Shown here piece after piece: positions 1-9,142 of a stretch of 64,000 bases of DNA (the first letter of the stretch is position 1; every line of letters starts with the position of its first letter). A program made the position numbers and the translations under genes. Source of the DNA: Escherichia sp. MOD1-EC7003 (GTDB taxonomy: Bacteria; Pseudomonadota; Gammaproteobacteria; Enterobacterales; Enterobacteriaceae). The stretch is from positions 1-64,000 of the forward strand of contig NZ_PTRE01000021.1 in the NCBI RefSeq assembly GCF_002965065.1. Reading direction: 5' to 3'. The notes below the pieces were generated by a model, which was not told where the DNA came from, searched no databases, and worked only from the letters and a program-made list of their open reading frames with translations.

Positions 1-99
1 GCTAATTTTAAGACGAACAGTGCTAAGCACAGTTCTTAATCATCTCGCCAAAACCTACCAGAATATGGTGTTGGTTTATTAGCGCTGATTTATGGGGAT

Positions 100-127
100 C
101 CCTCAGCGCAGCTGCGGGGTTTTTTTT
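100..127 (+). terminator. Intrinsic terminator of a gene upstream of the window
   Basis: A stem of seven pairs with one T/C mismatch (100-107 with 111-118) and a three-base loop is followed by eight T residues at 120-127. It would end transcription entering from the left edge. In E. coli K-12 the gene convergent with matP here is ompA. The T-run and the sequence after it look like the ompA-matP junction, but I do not recognise the ompA 3' end in bases 1-99. Confidence 0.7.
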
Positions 128-159
128 CGCCTTTCGTAAATTGGGCTGACCTTTGTCAG

Positions 160-612
160 TTATTCCTTACCCAGCAACGCCTGCAGATCCTGCTTCAAAG
201 AAGACATTTTATTCGCGTATTTCTCTTTGTTTTCCGCATCTTCAATCAGCTGAACAATCGTTTCGGAAAGTGTTTTACCGCGACGCTGCGCAAGACCAGC
301 CAGACGTTGCCAGACAATAAATTCCAGATCGATCGATTTTTTGCGCGTATGCTGATGTTCGGCATTAAAATGGCGTTTCCGTCTGGCCCGAATAGTCTGC
401 TTCATGCGATTGACCAGTTCCGGATTCATATGCTTGTCAATCCAGCCATTTACCAGGACGGGTTCATTTTCCAGCGAGAACAGCACATCGACGGCCTCCT
501 GGGCGGCACTGGCTTCTATGTAACGGGTGATTAACTCCCCTTCGCGGTGCTTCTTCACCAGATACTTCCATTTCCAACCGCTTTCAAGATTTTCAAGTTG
601 TTGATATTTCAT
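160..612 (-). CDS. matP: Macrodomain Ter protein MatP
   Basis: MatP binds 13-bp matS sites scattered over the terminus region and condenses the Ter macrodomain. It also links it to the division machinery through ZapB. The 150-residue product has the full family length. It has an N-terminal helical domain, a basic stretch near residues 70-90, a ribbon-helix-helix segment around residues 93-130 (motif [14 protein letters not shown]) and a C-terminal coiled coil with many Lys and Glu. It is divergent from lonH across 185 bases and convergent with whatever lies left of the window. I saw no matS consensus inside the window, which fits a gene outside the Ter domain. Confidence 0.97.
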   Translation of the reverse strand: MKYQQLENLESGWKWKYLVKKHREGELITRYIEASAAQEAVDVLFSLENEPVLVNGWIDKHMNPELVNRMKQTIRARRKRHFNAEHQHTRKKSIDLEFIVWQRLAGLAQRRGKTLSETIVQLIEDAENKEKYANKMSSLKQDLQALLGKE

Positions 613-797
613 AGCGATCTCAATGTTACCGTGTAACTCTTTACAGAATATCAGCTTTTTGGGCTAGTGAAGAAAAGAATCTCCATCCTGTGACCTTTAA
701 CGCCCATGCCGGGAGTATTGTCGGTGCTTTCTACGTGTGCTGCAGTGCCGGTTACGGTATAATCGCGGCTTTGACAACAGACTAAAAAACATCAACT

Positions 798-2558
798 TTG
801 ACCATTACGAAACTTGCATGGCGTGATCTGGTTCCTGATACCGAAAGCTATCAGGAAATATTTGCTCAGCCACATTTGATTGACGAAAACGATCCTTTAT
901 TCAGTGATACTCAACCGCGACTGCAATTTGCGCTGGAGCAGCTGCTGCATACGCGAGCATCCTCCTCTTTTATGCTGGCGAAGGCCCCGGAAGAGTCTGA
1001 GTATCTGAATCTAATTGCCGATGTCGCGCGTACGCTACAAAGCGATGCAGACCAACTGGTGGGTGGTCACTATGAGGTTTCCGGCCACACCATTCGTTTA
1101 CGTAACGCAGCGAGCGCAGATGATAATTTTGCGACTTTAACGCAGGTTGTCGCTGCCGACTGGGTAGAAGCGGAACAACTCTTTGGCTGCCTGCGCCAGT
1201 TTAATGGCGGCATTACCCTGCAGCCTGGTCTGGTACATCAGGCAAATGGCGGTATTCTCATCATCTCTTTGCGTACACTGCTGGCGCAACCTCTGCTGTG
1301 GATGCGGCTGAAAAACATCGTTAACCGCGGGCGTTTTGACTGGGTAGCGTTTGATGAGTCGCGCCCTCTCCCCGTCTCTGTGCCTTCAATGCCATTAACG
1401 CTGAAAGTCATTCTGGTAGGCGAACGCGAATCATTGGCTGATTTCCAGGAGATGGAGCCAGAGCTTTCTGAGCAGGCTATTTATAGCGAATTTGAAGATA
1501 CTCTGCAGATTGTCGATGCGGAGTCAGTAAACCAGTGGTGTCGCTGGGTGACATTTACCGCCAGGCATAACCACTTACCTGCACCGGGAGTGGATGCCTG
1601 GCCGGTACTTATCCGCGAAGCAGCACGCTACACCGGTGAACAAGACACACTGCCGCTTAGCCCGCAGTGGATCCTTCGCCAGTGTAAAGAGGTCGCTTCA
1701 CTGTGTGATGGCGACACCTTCTCCGGCGAGCAGCTAAACTTAATGCTACAGCAGCGTGAATGGCGCGAAGGTTTCCTCGCTGAACGCATGCAGGATGAGA
1801 TCCTTCAGGAGCAGATCCTGATTGAAACTGAAGGCGAACGCATCGGGCAAATTAACGCCCTTTCGGTCATTGAATTTCCGGGCCATCCACGCGCTTTTGG
1901 CGAACCTTCTCGCATTAGCTGCGTTGTGCATATTGGCGATGGCGAATTCACCGATATCGAACGCAAAGCAGAGCTTGGCGGCAACATCCATGCGAAAGGG
2001 ATGATGATCATGCAGGCGTTCCTGATGTCGGAACTTCAGCTTGAGCAACAGATCCCCTTCTCGGCATCGCTGACATTTGAGCAGTCATACAGTGAAGTGG
2101 ATGGCGATAGTGCCTCGATGGCTGAACTCTGCGCCCTGATAAGTGCCCTCGCCGATGTGCCGGTAAATCAGAGTATCGCTATCACAGGTTCAGTCGATCA
2201 GTTCGGTCGCGCCCAGCCGGTCGGTGGTTTAAATGAGAAAATCGAAGGCTTCTTTGCTATTTGCCAGCAACGAGAGTTAACGGGGAAACAAGGTGTCATT
2301 ATCCCCACAGCTAACGTTCGCCATTTAAGTCTTCACAGTGAACTGGTGAAAGCGGTAGAAGAAGGCAAATTCACCATCTGGGCAGTAGACGATGTGACTG
2401 ACGCACTGCCATTATTATTAAATCTGGTGTGGGATGGCGAAGGCCAAACGACGCTGATGCAAACCATCCAGGAACGTATCGCGCAAGCATCGCAACAGGA
2501 AGGACGTCACCGTTTTCCATGGCCATTACGTTGGCTGAACTGGTTTATTCCGAACTGA
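798..2558 (+). CDS. lonH: Lon-like protease LonH (YcbZ), no ATPase module seen
   Basis: This 586-residue protein belongs to the Lon peptidase family S16. The C-terminal third carries the catalytic Ser-Lys dyad: Ser438 in the context DGDSAS and Lys481 in GGLNEK, 43 residues apart as in Lon. The N-terminal two thirds show no Walker A motif, so this is a Lon protease domain without an obvious AAA+ motor. Substrates are unknown to me. The start is a TTG at 798, which gives the same N-terminus ([13 protein letters not shown]) as the K-12 protein. The 3' end overlaps the FadR-type operator of fabA. Function as an active peptidase is inferred from the dyad only. Confidence 0.93.
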
Positions 2559-2569
2559 TCGGACTTGTT
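2553..2569 (+). promoter_or_regulatory. FadR-type operator of fabA
   Basis: The 17-mer AACTGATCGGACTTGTT closely matches the FadR consensus AACTGGTCNGACCTNTT. It overlaps the lonH stop codon and lies just upstream of the fabA -35 element. FadR activates fabA in E. coli when long-chain acyl-CoA is absent. Confidence 0.75.
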
Positions 2570-2593
2570 CAGCGTACACGTGTTAGCTATCCT
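2565..2593 (+). promoter_or_regulatory. fabA promoter with FabR palindrome
   Basis: A -35 TTGTTC (2565-2570) and a -10 TATCCT (2588-2593) are separated by 17 bases. The spacer carries the palindrome AGCGTACACGTGTTAGCT (2571-2588), the type of site bound by FabR, the repressor of unsaturated fatty acid synthesis. The FadR site abuts it, so activator and repressor meet on one short promoter. Confidence 0.7.
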
Positions 2594-2626
2594 GCGTGCT
2601 TCAATAGAATAAGGCTTACAGAGAAC

Positions 2627-3145
2627 ATGGTAGATAAACGCGAATCCTATACAAAAGAAGACCTTCTTGCCTCTGGTCGCGGTGAACTGTTTGGTGCTAA
2701 AGGCCCGCAATTGCCAGCACCGAACATGCTGATGATGGACCGTGTGGTCAAAATGACCGAAACGGGTGGTAACTTCGACAAAGGGTATGTTGAAGCAGAA
2801 CTGGATATCAATCCGGATCTGTGGTTCTTCGGATGCCACTTCATTGGCGATCCGGTTATGCCAGGATGCCTGGGCCTGGACGCAATGTGGCAGCTGGTAG
2901 GGTTCTACCTCGGCTGGCTGGGCGGCGAAGGTAAAGGCCGCGCGCTGGGCGTTGGCGAAGTGAAATTCACTGGTCAGGTACTGCCGACAGCGAAAAAAGT
3001 GACCTACCGTATTCACTTTAAACGCATTGTTAATCGTCGTCTGATTATGGGTCTGGCAGATGGCGAAGTGCTGGTTGATGGTCGTCTGATCTACACCGCC
3101 AGCGACCTGAAAGTCGGTCTGTTCCAGGATACGTCTGCCTTCTGA
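2627..3145 (+). CDS. fabA: 3-hydroxydecanoyl-ACP dehydratase/isomerase FabA
   Basis: FabA dehydrates 3-hydroxydecanoyl-ACP and isomerises the trans-2 product to cis-3-decenoyl-ACP, the branch point to unsaturated fatty acids. The product is 172 residues from the ATG at 2627 ([10 protein letters not shown]), the full family length. An upstream in-frame extension into lonH is not used, because it would cover the promoter. The hot-dog fold catalytic His is in the segment [15 protein letters not shown] and the catalytic Asp in [10 protein letters not shown]. The enzyme is a cytosolic dimer. FadR and FabR sites precede it and a strong hairpin follows it. Confidence 0.98.
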
Positions 3146-3173
3146 TTATAATCAGACAGAGTATAAAAAGGCG

Positions 3174-3202
3174 AAACCTCCGCAATGCGGAGGTTTCTTT
3201 TT
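3174..3202. terminator. Terminator between fabA and rmf
   Basis: A perfect 10-bp stem (AAACCTCCGC with GCGGAGGTTT, three-base loop) is followed by a T-run on the + strand and preceded by A-rich sequence. It probably terminates fabA and, on the other strand, rmf. Confidence 0.85.
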
Positions 3203-3214
3203 AAAGAGACAGAA

Positions 3215-3382
3215 TCAGGCCATTACTACCCTGTCCGCCATAGCTTCTCGCCAGCCTCCCAGCCATTGTGACCTTTGATTCAACGTCTGATAGGGACACA
3301 TTTCTTTTGAGCGTCCGGCGATGCCGGCCTGATAACCACGTTGATGTGCCCGTTCCAGGCGATCTCGTTTTTGTCTCTTCAT
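3215..3382 (-). CDS. rmf: Ribosome modulation factor Rmf
   Basis: Rmf is a small basic protein that pairs 70S ribosomes into inactive 100S dimers in stationary phase. Reading the minus strand from the ATG at 3382 gives 55 residues beginning MKRQKRDRLERAHQRGYQAG and ending REAMADRVVMA, the full family length. It is convergent with fabA, with one shared hairpin between them. The roughly 250 bases upstream (3383-3636) hold the rmf promoter region and the terminator of the pqi operon. I see no further gene there. Confidence 0.96.
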   Translation of the reverse strand: MKRQKRDRLERAHQRGYQAGIAGRSKEMCPYQTLNQRSQWLGGWREAMADRVVMA

Positions 3383-3579
3383 GCCTCGTTTCCCTCATAC
3401 TGGTTTCTGGTGGAAAAGAAAACAGTGATTACTAAATGTGCAATCACAGTTAAGCAATACCGCGAATCATAACCGCCGTCAATGCGAAAAATTCACGCCA
3501 CTGCCATATTTGTGAGCTACACGGGCATGTCGGTTGTACAAAAAATGCGAAGAGGAACAACTTTTCCGCACCTTAGAAA

Positions 3580-3617
3580 CAAAAAAACCGCCTCAGGCAA
3601 CATACCGGAGACGGTTA
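3580..3617 (-). terminator. Terminator of the pqiABC operon
   Basis: An interrupted inverted repeat at 3587-3617 (AACCG/CGGTT plus CTC/GAG and GG/CC) is followed in minus-strand direction by a run of seven U, 20 bases past the pqiC stop. Confidence 0.6.
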
Positions 3618-3636
3618 TATTTACAAATCTTTATAA

Positions 3637-4200
3637 TTAAGGTAAGCGCTTTATCTCTTGCGCAATAGAAGCGGCTTCCTGACTCCAGACACTGGCCAGC
3701 ACTTTAACCATCTCATCGTAACCATCCTGATTTTGTATCCCTTCCAGACGGAACGGACGTTTGATCAGTTGTCCCTGGTGATTCAACAGCCACTCGCCAC
3801 TAACAATGACCTTGCCATCATAGCGACCGTTAAACTCCGTTACGGTAACATTGAGCGTGTCCTGGGTGCTTCCCAGAGGCTGAGAGGCAACCACCCAGCC
3901 GGGCAGTTGCGTGCTCAGGTTGGCAACCAGGGTGTTGCGCAACTGTTGATCCAGCGGGCTGGCCCACAAGTTATTGTTGGCAATCACATACTTCACATCA
4001 CTGGTCTGATAAACCACACCATTCCCCGCCAGATAGTCAGGTACAGATACCTGCTCTACCCATAACAGGCGATTCCCCTGGCTGGTGGTACTTTGGGTAC
4101 CGCTTTGCACAACAGGTAACTGGTAATAGTTTTTATTGATCTCGCCGGAGCTGCATCCGGCCAGCCACAGTGCTGCAATCGTCACTAGCCACTTTTTCAT
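3637..4200 (-). CDS. pqiC: Outer-membrane lipoprotein PqiC
   Basis: PqiC (formerly YmbA) is the lipoprotein partner of the PqiB tunnel and tethers it at the outer membrane. The 187-residue product begins MKKWLVTIAALWLAGCSSG: a short signal peptide with the lipobox LAGC, so Cys16 is the expected lipidated residue. The rest matches the ABC-type transport auxiliary (DUF330) family in length and in the segment LLWVEQVSVPDYLAGNGVVY. Its ATG overlaps the pqiB stop by 4 bases, indicating translational coupling in pqiABC. Confidence 0.95.
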   Translation of the reverse strand: MKKWLVTIAALWLAGCSSGEINKNYYQLPVVQSGTQSTTSQGNRLLWVEQVSVPDYLAGNGVVYQTSDVKYVIANNNLWASPLDQQLRNTLVANLSTQLPGWVVASQPLGSTQDTLNVTVTEFNGRYDGKVIVSGEWLLNHQGQLIKRPFRLEGIQNQDGYDEMVKVLASVWSQEAASIAQEIKRLP

Positions 4201-5837
4201 TGTTTCGCCCTCTTCGGCTCTGGATCTTTTTTGTCCTTCGCTTCAAATACCAGCGCGTTACTCTTCTCGTTGAGCGTTTTCAGCACTGGTTGCAGTTCTC
4301 GCAACACCTGATCAAGGCGCTGCATATCTGCAACCATCTTGTTGTAGGCTGCGGAACCTGGCTGGAAGCCCTGCATGCTGCGATTCAACTCACGCAACGT
4401 TGACTGCATATCCGTCGGCAACTGCTGCATCGACTGGCTGGCGAGGATCTTGTTCATGCTATCCAGCGTCGTTTGCAGGTTTTTCATTGTGCGCTGACTT
4501 TCAGAAAGCGTACTGGTCGCCTGTTCAATCATCGGATTCAATGGCAGTTTGTTGATCTTATCCAACGCTTCCATCAGTCGTTGCTGGATTTGCGCCAGGC
4601 CGCCGCTAACGGTCGGGATAATCTGATAACCATTAAATTCACGAATACCGGTTATTGCAGGCGTATTTGGATAGAAATCGAGATCAACATAGAGTGCGCC
4701 TGTGACCAGGTTTCCGGTTTTAAGCGATCCACGCAAACCACGTTTCAACAATTCGCCAAGGTGCTCAACAACATCCGCATTTTCGCCAAGCTGCATTTTC
4801 AGCCGCTCTGGCTCGATACGAATCAGTACCGGAATACGGTAATCATCGTTAAATGTCTGACGCATATTCGGTGCAAAGAATGGCACTTTGCTTACGGTCC
4901 CCAGGCGAATACCCCGGAATTCTACCGGAGCTCCCGGTTGCAGACCGCGTACCGAATCTTTAAAGAACATCAGATAATCAATGTGATCGGTGTACAACGA
5001 ATCCTGAATACTCTTCTGATCATCATACAAAACGAAAGCTGTTTTCGGTGCCACCAGTTGCCCTAAACCCAGGCCTTCTGGCACATCAAAGCTGACACCG
5101 CCACTCAGCAGCGTTGTCAATGAGCCCATCTCCACACGCATTCCCGCTGACGTCAGATCAACCGCAATGCCACTATCTTTCCAGAAACGAACATTGCTGG
5201 TCACCAGTCGGTCATAAGGTGCATTGATAAACAGTTGATAGCTAATGTTGCGTTTTTGCGTATCGAAGGTGCTGGTTTCAACCGAACCGACTCGATAGCC
5301 ACGGAACAGCACCGGATCTCCTGGCGAGAGCTGCCCGGCTTTTTTGCTATCGAGAATCACACGGATACCTTTCGCATCAGGTGGAGCCAACGGTGGCGAG
5401 TCCAGCAAATCGTATTTCTCCATTTTGCTGCCTTTCGCCCCAGGCTGCAGTTCGATATAAACCCCAGACAGCAACGTTCCCAAGCCACTAATCCCTTCTC
5501 GACCAATCTGTGGCTTCACCACCCAAAAGACGGTATCTTTATGCAGCAACTTTTCCATACCGGAATTCAGCCGCGCTTTGATTTCAACGTGCGTCAAATC
5601 ATCAGCCAGTGTGGCGCTTTCAACCACACCGACGTCAACGCTACGACTTTTAATGGTGGTCTTACCACCTTCAATTCCTTCCGCATTCGCGGTGATCAGG
5701 GTCACTTCCGGTCCCTGATGGCTGTAATGATAAAAAAGAACCCAGGCCCCAATGAGCGCCGTGACGATAGGAAATATCCACACGGGAGACCAGTTCTTCA
5801 CTTTCTGGATTTTGGCTTCCCCACTATTAGATTCCAT
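4197..5837 (-). CDS. pqiB: MCE-domain intermembrane transport protein PqiB
   Basis: PqiB forms a periplasm-spanning tube of MCE rings that is thought to carry lipids between inner and outer membrane. From the ATG at 5837 (MESNSGEAKIQKVKNW) it is 546 residues, the usual length. One N-terminal membrane helix (about residues 17-37, WIFPIVTALIGAWVLFY) precedes three MCE repeats, recognisable by phrases such as SRSVDVGVVES, FRGYRVGSVETS and FRGIRLGTVSKV. A long C-terminal coiled coil (about 430-530) follows. A longer upstream start would run into pqiA and is rejected. The gap to pqiA is 4 bases. Confidence 0.96.
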   Translation of the reverse strand: MESNSGEAKIQKVKNWSPVWIFPIVTALIGAWVLFYHYSHQGPEVTLITANAEGIEGGKTTIKSRSVDVGVVESATLADDLTHVEIKARLNSGMEKLLHKDTVFWVVKPQIGREGISGLGTLLSGVYIELQPGAKGSKMEKYDLLDSPPLAPPDAKGIRVILDSKKAGQLSPGDPVLFRGYRVGSVETSTFDTQKRNISYQLFINAPYDRLVTSNVRFWKDSGIAVDLTSAGMRVEMGSLTTLLSGGVSFDVPEGLGLGQLVAPKTAFVLYDDQKSIQDSLYTDHIDYLMFFKDSVRGLQPGAPVEFRGIRLGTVSKVPFFAPNMRQTFNDDYRIPVLIRIEPERLKMQLGENADVVEHLGELLKRGLRGSLKTGNLVTGALYVDLDFYPNTPAITGIREFNGYQIIPTVSGGLAQIQQRLMEALDKINKLPLNPMIEQATSTLSESQRTMKNLQTTLDSMNKILASQSMQQLPTDMQSTLRELNRSMQGFQPGSAAYNKMVADMQRLDQVLRELQPVLKTLNEKSNALVFEAKDKKDPEPKRAKQ

Positions 5838-5841
5838 ACTG

Positions 5842-7095
5842 TCAGGACTCCTCATGCTCTGATTCAGGTTGACGATCCCATGACAAACGCGGGTCAAACG
5901 TCATAGCAGAAAACATTGTCATTATGACGACTAAAGCAAACATTAATGCACCCATTGCCGGATAAATACTCATTAAACCTCCCATACGCACCAGCGCCGA
6001 GAGCACCGCGATAACGAAAACGTCAATCATCGACCAGCGACCAACAAACTCAACAACTTCATAAATCAAATGCATTCTTTCACTGTCGCGTTTGCCATGC
6101 CCTTTGGCATCCCAACACAGCCACGCGATGGCGATCATCTTTAACGTTGGCACCATAATACTGGCCAGAAAGATAACCGCAGCGACGGGATAAGAGCCTT
6201 CGCTCCATAACAGGATAACCCCAGCGAGAATCGTCGACGGCATTTTCGAACCGAATAAATCCGTCACCATAATGGGCAAAATATTAGCAGGAAGATACAG
6301 CATGATGGACGTAACAAGCAGCGCGAATGTCCATTGCAGGCTGTTTCTACGCCGAACGTACCCTTTAGTACCACAGCGCGAGCACACGGGTTCATCAGCA
6401 GGAAGGATTGCCGTACAACAGGAACACGAACGCAGCCCCTGACGTATCCCCGTGACGCCTGGTTTTAGCGGCTGGCGCAGTTCTGGCATCGGGGCGATAT
6501 CGTCCCATAACCAGCGACGATCAACGCACTGAAAGGCGCGCAATTGCAGCACACAAAATAAACACCAGGGGAGAAAACTGCTGCCTACACCAATGCTGCC
6601 GTAGGCCATCAGTTTAACAAAACTGACCAGCACACCCGCGAGGAAAATCTCTGCCATTCCCCAGGTTTTGAGTTGAAAAAGCACCCGTGCCAGTTGCTCT
6701 TTTAAACGGACAGGTAATTCCGCACGATTAACCAGTAGCAGAATGGTTATCAGGCAAAACGCGGGAACCAGTTGCACAAACAACAGAAAAAAGGTGCCGA
6801 GGCTGGCGTAGTCCTCAGAAAAAAGCACGCCGGGAATTTCCAGTAATGTAATTTCACTGGTGACTCCTGCAACGTTCATATTCACAAAAGGAAACAAGTT
6901 GGACAGCAACAGCATGAACAGTGCAGCCAACGCATAGGCGGTGAGACGCTGCCGAGGGGCATCCCACGCCACGGTTAACGTTGTGCCACACCGGGGACAT
7001 GCCGCTTTCTGACCATGCTCAAGGCGCGGTAGCACCACCAGCATGTCACACTGCGAGCACAGGATGTGCTTCGCGGCATGATGATGTTCGCACAT
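5842..7095 (-). CDS. pqiA: Inner-membrane protein PqiA
   Basis: PqiA is the multispanning inner-membrane partner of PqiB. The operon was named for induction by paraquat through SoxRS. The 417-residue product has two homologous halves. Each opens with a zinc-ribbon-like cysteine set (CSQCDMLV and CPRCGTTL at the N-terminus; CSCCTAILP and CSRCGTKG in the middle) followed by about four membrane helices. It is the first gene of pqiABC. The 128 bases between it and uup hold the uup-pqiA spacer with no other gene. Confidence 0.95.
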   Translation of the reverse strand: MCEHHHAAKHILCSQCDMLVVLPRLEHGQKAACPRCGTTLTVAWDAPRQRLTAYALAALFMLLLSNLFPFVNMNVAGVTSEITLLEIPGVLFSEDYASLGTFFLLFVQLVPAFCLITILLLVNRAELPVRLKEQLARVLFQLKTWGMAEIFLAGVLVSFVKLMAYGSIGVGSSFLPWCLFCVLQLRAFQCVDRRWLWDDIAPMPELRQPLKPGVTGIRQGLRSCSCCTAILPADEPVCSRCGTKGYVRRRNSLQWTFALLVTSIMLYLPANILPIMVTDLFGSKMPSTILAGVILLWSEGSYPVAAVIFLASIMVPTLKMIAIAWLCWDAKGHGKRDSERMHLIYEVVEFVGRWSMIDVFVIAVLSALVRMGGLMSIYPAMGALMFALVVIMTMFSAMTFDPRLSWDRQPESEHEES

Positions 7096-7223
7096 TGGTA
7101 CTCCTTAATGATGCGCTATTTTACAGATTACTAACAAAGTGTTGTTTCCATGCCTGATAAACCTGGCGCATCAGGCAATTTTACCGTTGTCAGCAGTCTC
7201 TGTTTGAATCGACTATTTTGCGA

Positions 7224-9131
7224 TCAGCCACCATTTTTTAACGCTTCAAGATACTCCCAGCGTTCAAAGGCTTGCTCCAGCTCCTGCTCCGCAGCAGCCA
7301 TATCGGCGAGCACTTTTTGTGTCTGCTCATGCGGCTGACTGAAGAAGGAAGCATCTGCCACCTGCGCCTGTAGAGCTTCCAGCTTCGCCTCCAGATCTTC
7401 AAGCAATTGTGGTAGCTGCTCCAGTTCGCGCTGCAATTTATAGCTTAGTTTGCTACTGCTGCGTTTTACAGTTTCTGCTTTCGGCGTGGCGGCTTCTTCG
7501 GTTTTTTTCACCGCAGGCTGTTTGAGCGCCACATACTGTTCTTGCTGACCACGGGCATCATGATAACCGCCGACATAACGACCAATTTTACCGCTGCCTT
7601 CGAAGATCCAGCATTCTGTAACGGTGTTATCGACAAACTGACGATCGTGGCTCACCAGCAATACCGTACCTTGATAGCTGTCGATCAGCTCTTCCAGCAG
7701 CTCCAGCGTTTCAACATCAAGATCGTTGGTCGGTTCGTCAAGAATCAATAAGTTGCTTGGTTTGAGGAACAAACGCGCCAGCAGCAAGCGGTTACGCTCA
7801 CCGCCAGAAAGCGCACGTACCGGCGTCATCGCCCGTTTCGGATGGAACAGAAAGTCCTGCAAATAGCCCAATACGTGGCGTGGCTTGCCGTTAACCATCA
7901 CTTCTTGCTTACCTTCGGCAAGGTTATCCATCACCGTTTTATCGGGATCAAGTTCAGCACGGTGCTGATCGAAATAAGCCACTTCCAGTTTGGTGCCAAC
8001 GTGAATACGCCCGCTGTCCGCTTGAAGCTGACCGAGCATTAGTTTCAGCAACGTGGTTTTGCCGCACCCATTCGGGCCAATCAGAGCAATTTTGTCGCCA
8101 CGTTGAACCTGGGCAGAAAAATCTTTCACCAGTTGCTTGCCGTCAACCTGGTAGCAAACGTCTTCCATTTCGAAAACGATCTTACCGGAGCGGCTGGCCT
8201 CTTCCACCTGCATCTTCGCCGTGCCCATTACCTCACGACGCTGGCTACGTTCACGGCGCATTGCTTTCAGGGCACGTACGCGGCCTTCATTACGGGTGCG
8301 GCGTGCTTTGATCCCCTGACGGATCCACACCTCTTCCTGTGCCAGCTTGCGATCGAACTCGGCATTTTGTAGTTCTTCCACGCGCAGAGCTTCTTCTTTT
8401 TCCAGCAGGTACTGGTCGTAATTCCCCGGATAGGTCACCAGCTTGCCGCGATCGAGATCAACAATGCGCGTCGCCATATTGCGGATAAACGAACGGTCGT
8501 GGGAGATGAAAATAATCGTCCCATTGAAGGTTTTGAGGAAGCCTTCCAGCCAGTCTATGGTTTCGATATCCAGGTGGTTAGTCGGTTCGTCGAGCAGCAA
8601 TACGCGCGGATTGCTCACCAGCGCGCGTCCTAATGCCGCTTTACGCAACCAGCCGCCGGAAAGCGACGACAGCGCAACGTTAGGATCTAACCCCAGTTGC
8701 ACCAGTACTTCGTTGATGCGGTTTTCCAGCTGCCACAGGTTGTGGTGATCCAGCTGTTCCTGAACCTTCGCCAGCTCGTTGAGATTTTTCTCGCTCGGGT
8801 CGCTCATCACCAGGCGCGAAATATCGTGATAGCGTTTCAGGTATTCCGCTTGTTCTTCAATACCTTCGGCAACGAAATCATAAACGCTACCCTCAACGTT
8901 ACGCGGTGGATCCTGTTGCAGACGAGCTACAATCAAATCTTGCTCGTAAATAATGCGACCGTCATCCAGCCCCTGTTCACGGTTGAGGATTTTCATTAAT
9001 GTCGATTTGCCTGCGCCGTTACGGCCCACCAGACAAACACGTTCGTTATCTTCGATATGCAGTTCTGCATTATCGAGAAGCGGCGCGTCGCTGAACGACA
9101 GCCATGCACCATGCATACTGATTAATGACAT
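7224..9131 (-). CDS. uup: ABC-F ATPase Uup
   Basis: Uup is a cytosolic ABC-F protein without membrane domains, linked to ribosome function and to low rates of precise transposon excision. The 635-residue product has two ATPase cassettes. Walker A motifs are GRNGAGKST near residue 37 and GPNGCGKTT near 352; signatures are LSGGW and LSGGERNRLLLARL; Walker B motifs are LLLDEPTNHLD and LILDEPTNDLD. A C-terminal coiled coil (about 550-630), known in this family to bind DNA, ends the protein. It starts 11 bases after rlmL, so the two are probably co-transcribed. Confidence 0.97.
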   Translation of the reverse strand: MSLISMHGAWLSFSDAPLLDNAELHIEDNERVCLVGRNGAGKSTLMKILNREQGLDDGRIIYEQDLIVARLQQDPPRNVEGSVYDFVAEGIEEQAEYLKRYHDISRLVMSDPSEKNLNELAKVQEQLDHHNLWQLENRINEVLVQLGLDPNVALSSLSGGWLRKAALGRALVSNPRVLLLDEPTNHLDIETIDWLEGFLKTFNGTIIFISHDRSFIRNMATRIVDLDRGKLVTYPGNYDQYLLEKEEALRVEELQNAEFDRKLAQEEVWIRQGIKARRTRNEGRVRALKAMRRERSQRREVMGTAKMQVEEASRSGKIVFEMEDVCYQVDGKQLVKDFSAQVQRGDKIALIGPNGCGKTTLLKLMLGQLQADSGRIHVGTKLEVAYFDQHRAELDPDKTVMDNLAEGKQEVMVNGKPRHVLGYLQDFLFHPKRAMTPVRALSGGERNRLLLARLFLKPSNLLILDEPTNDLDVETLELLEELIDSYQGTVLLVSHDRQFVDNTVTECWIFEGSGKIGRYVGGYHDARGQQEQYVALKQPAVKKTEEAATPKAETVKRSSSKLSYKLQRELEQLPQLLEDLEAKLEALQAQVADASFFSQPHEQTQKVLADMAAAEQELEQAFERWEYLEALKNGG

Positions 9132-9142
9132 TGCTATTCCTT

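Noticed and set aside
2429-2626. Upstream extension of FabA into lonH
   Set aside because: It covers the FadR/FabR-controlled promoter and lies in another frame of lonH; the 172-residue form is the family length.
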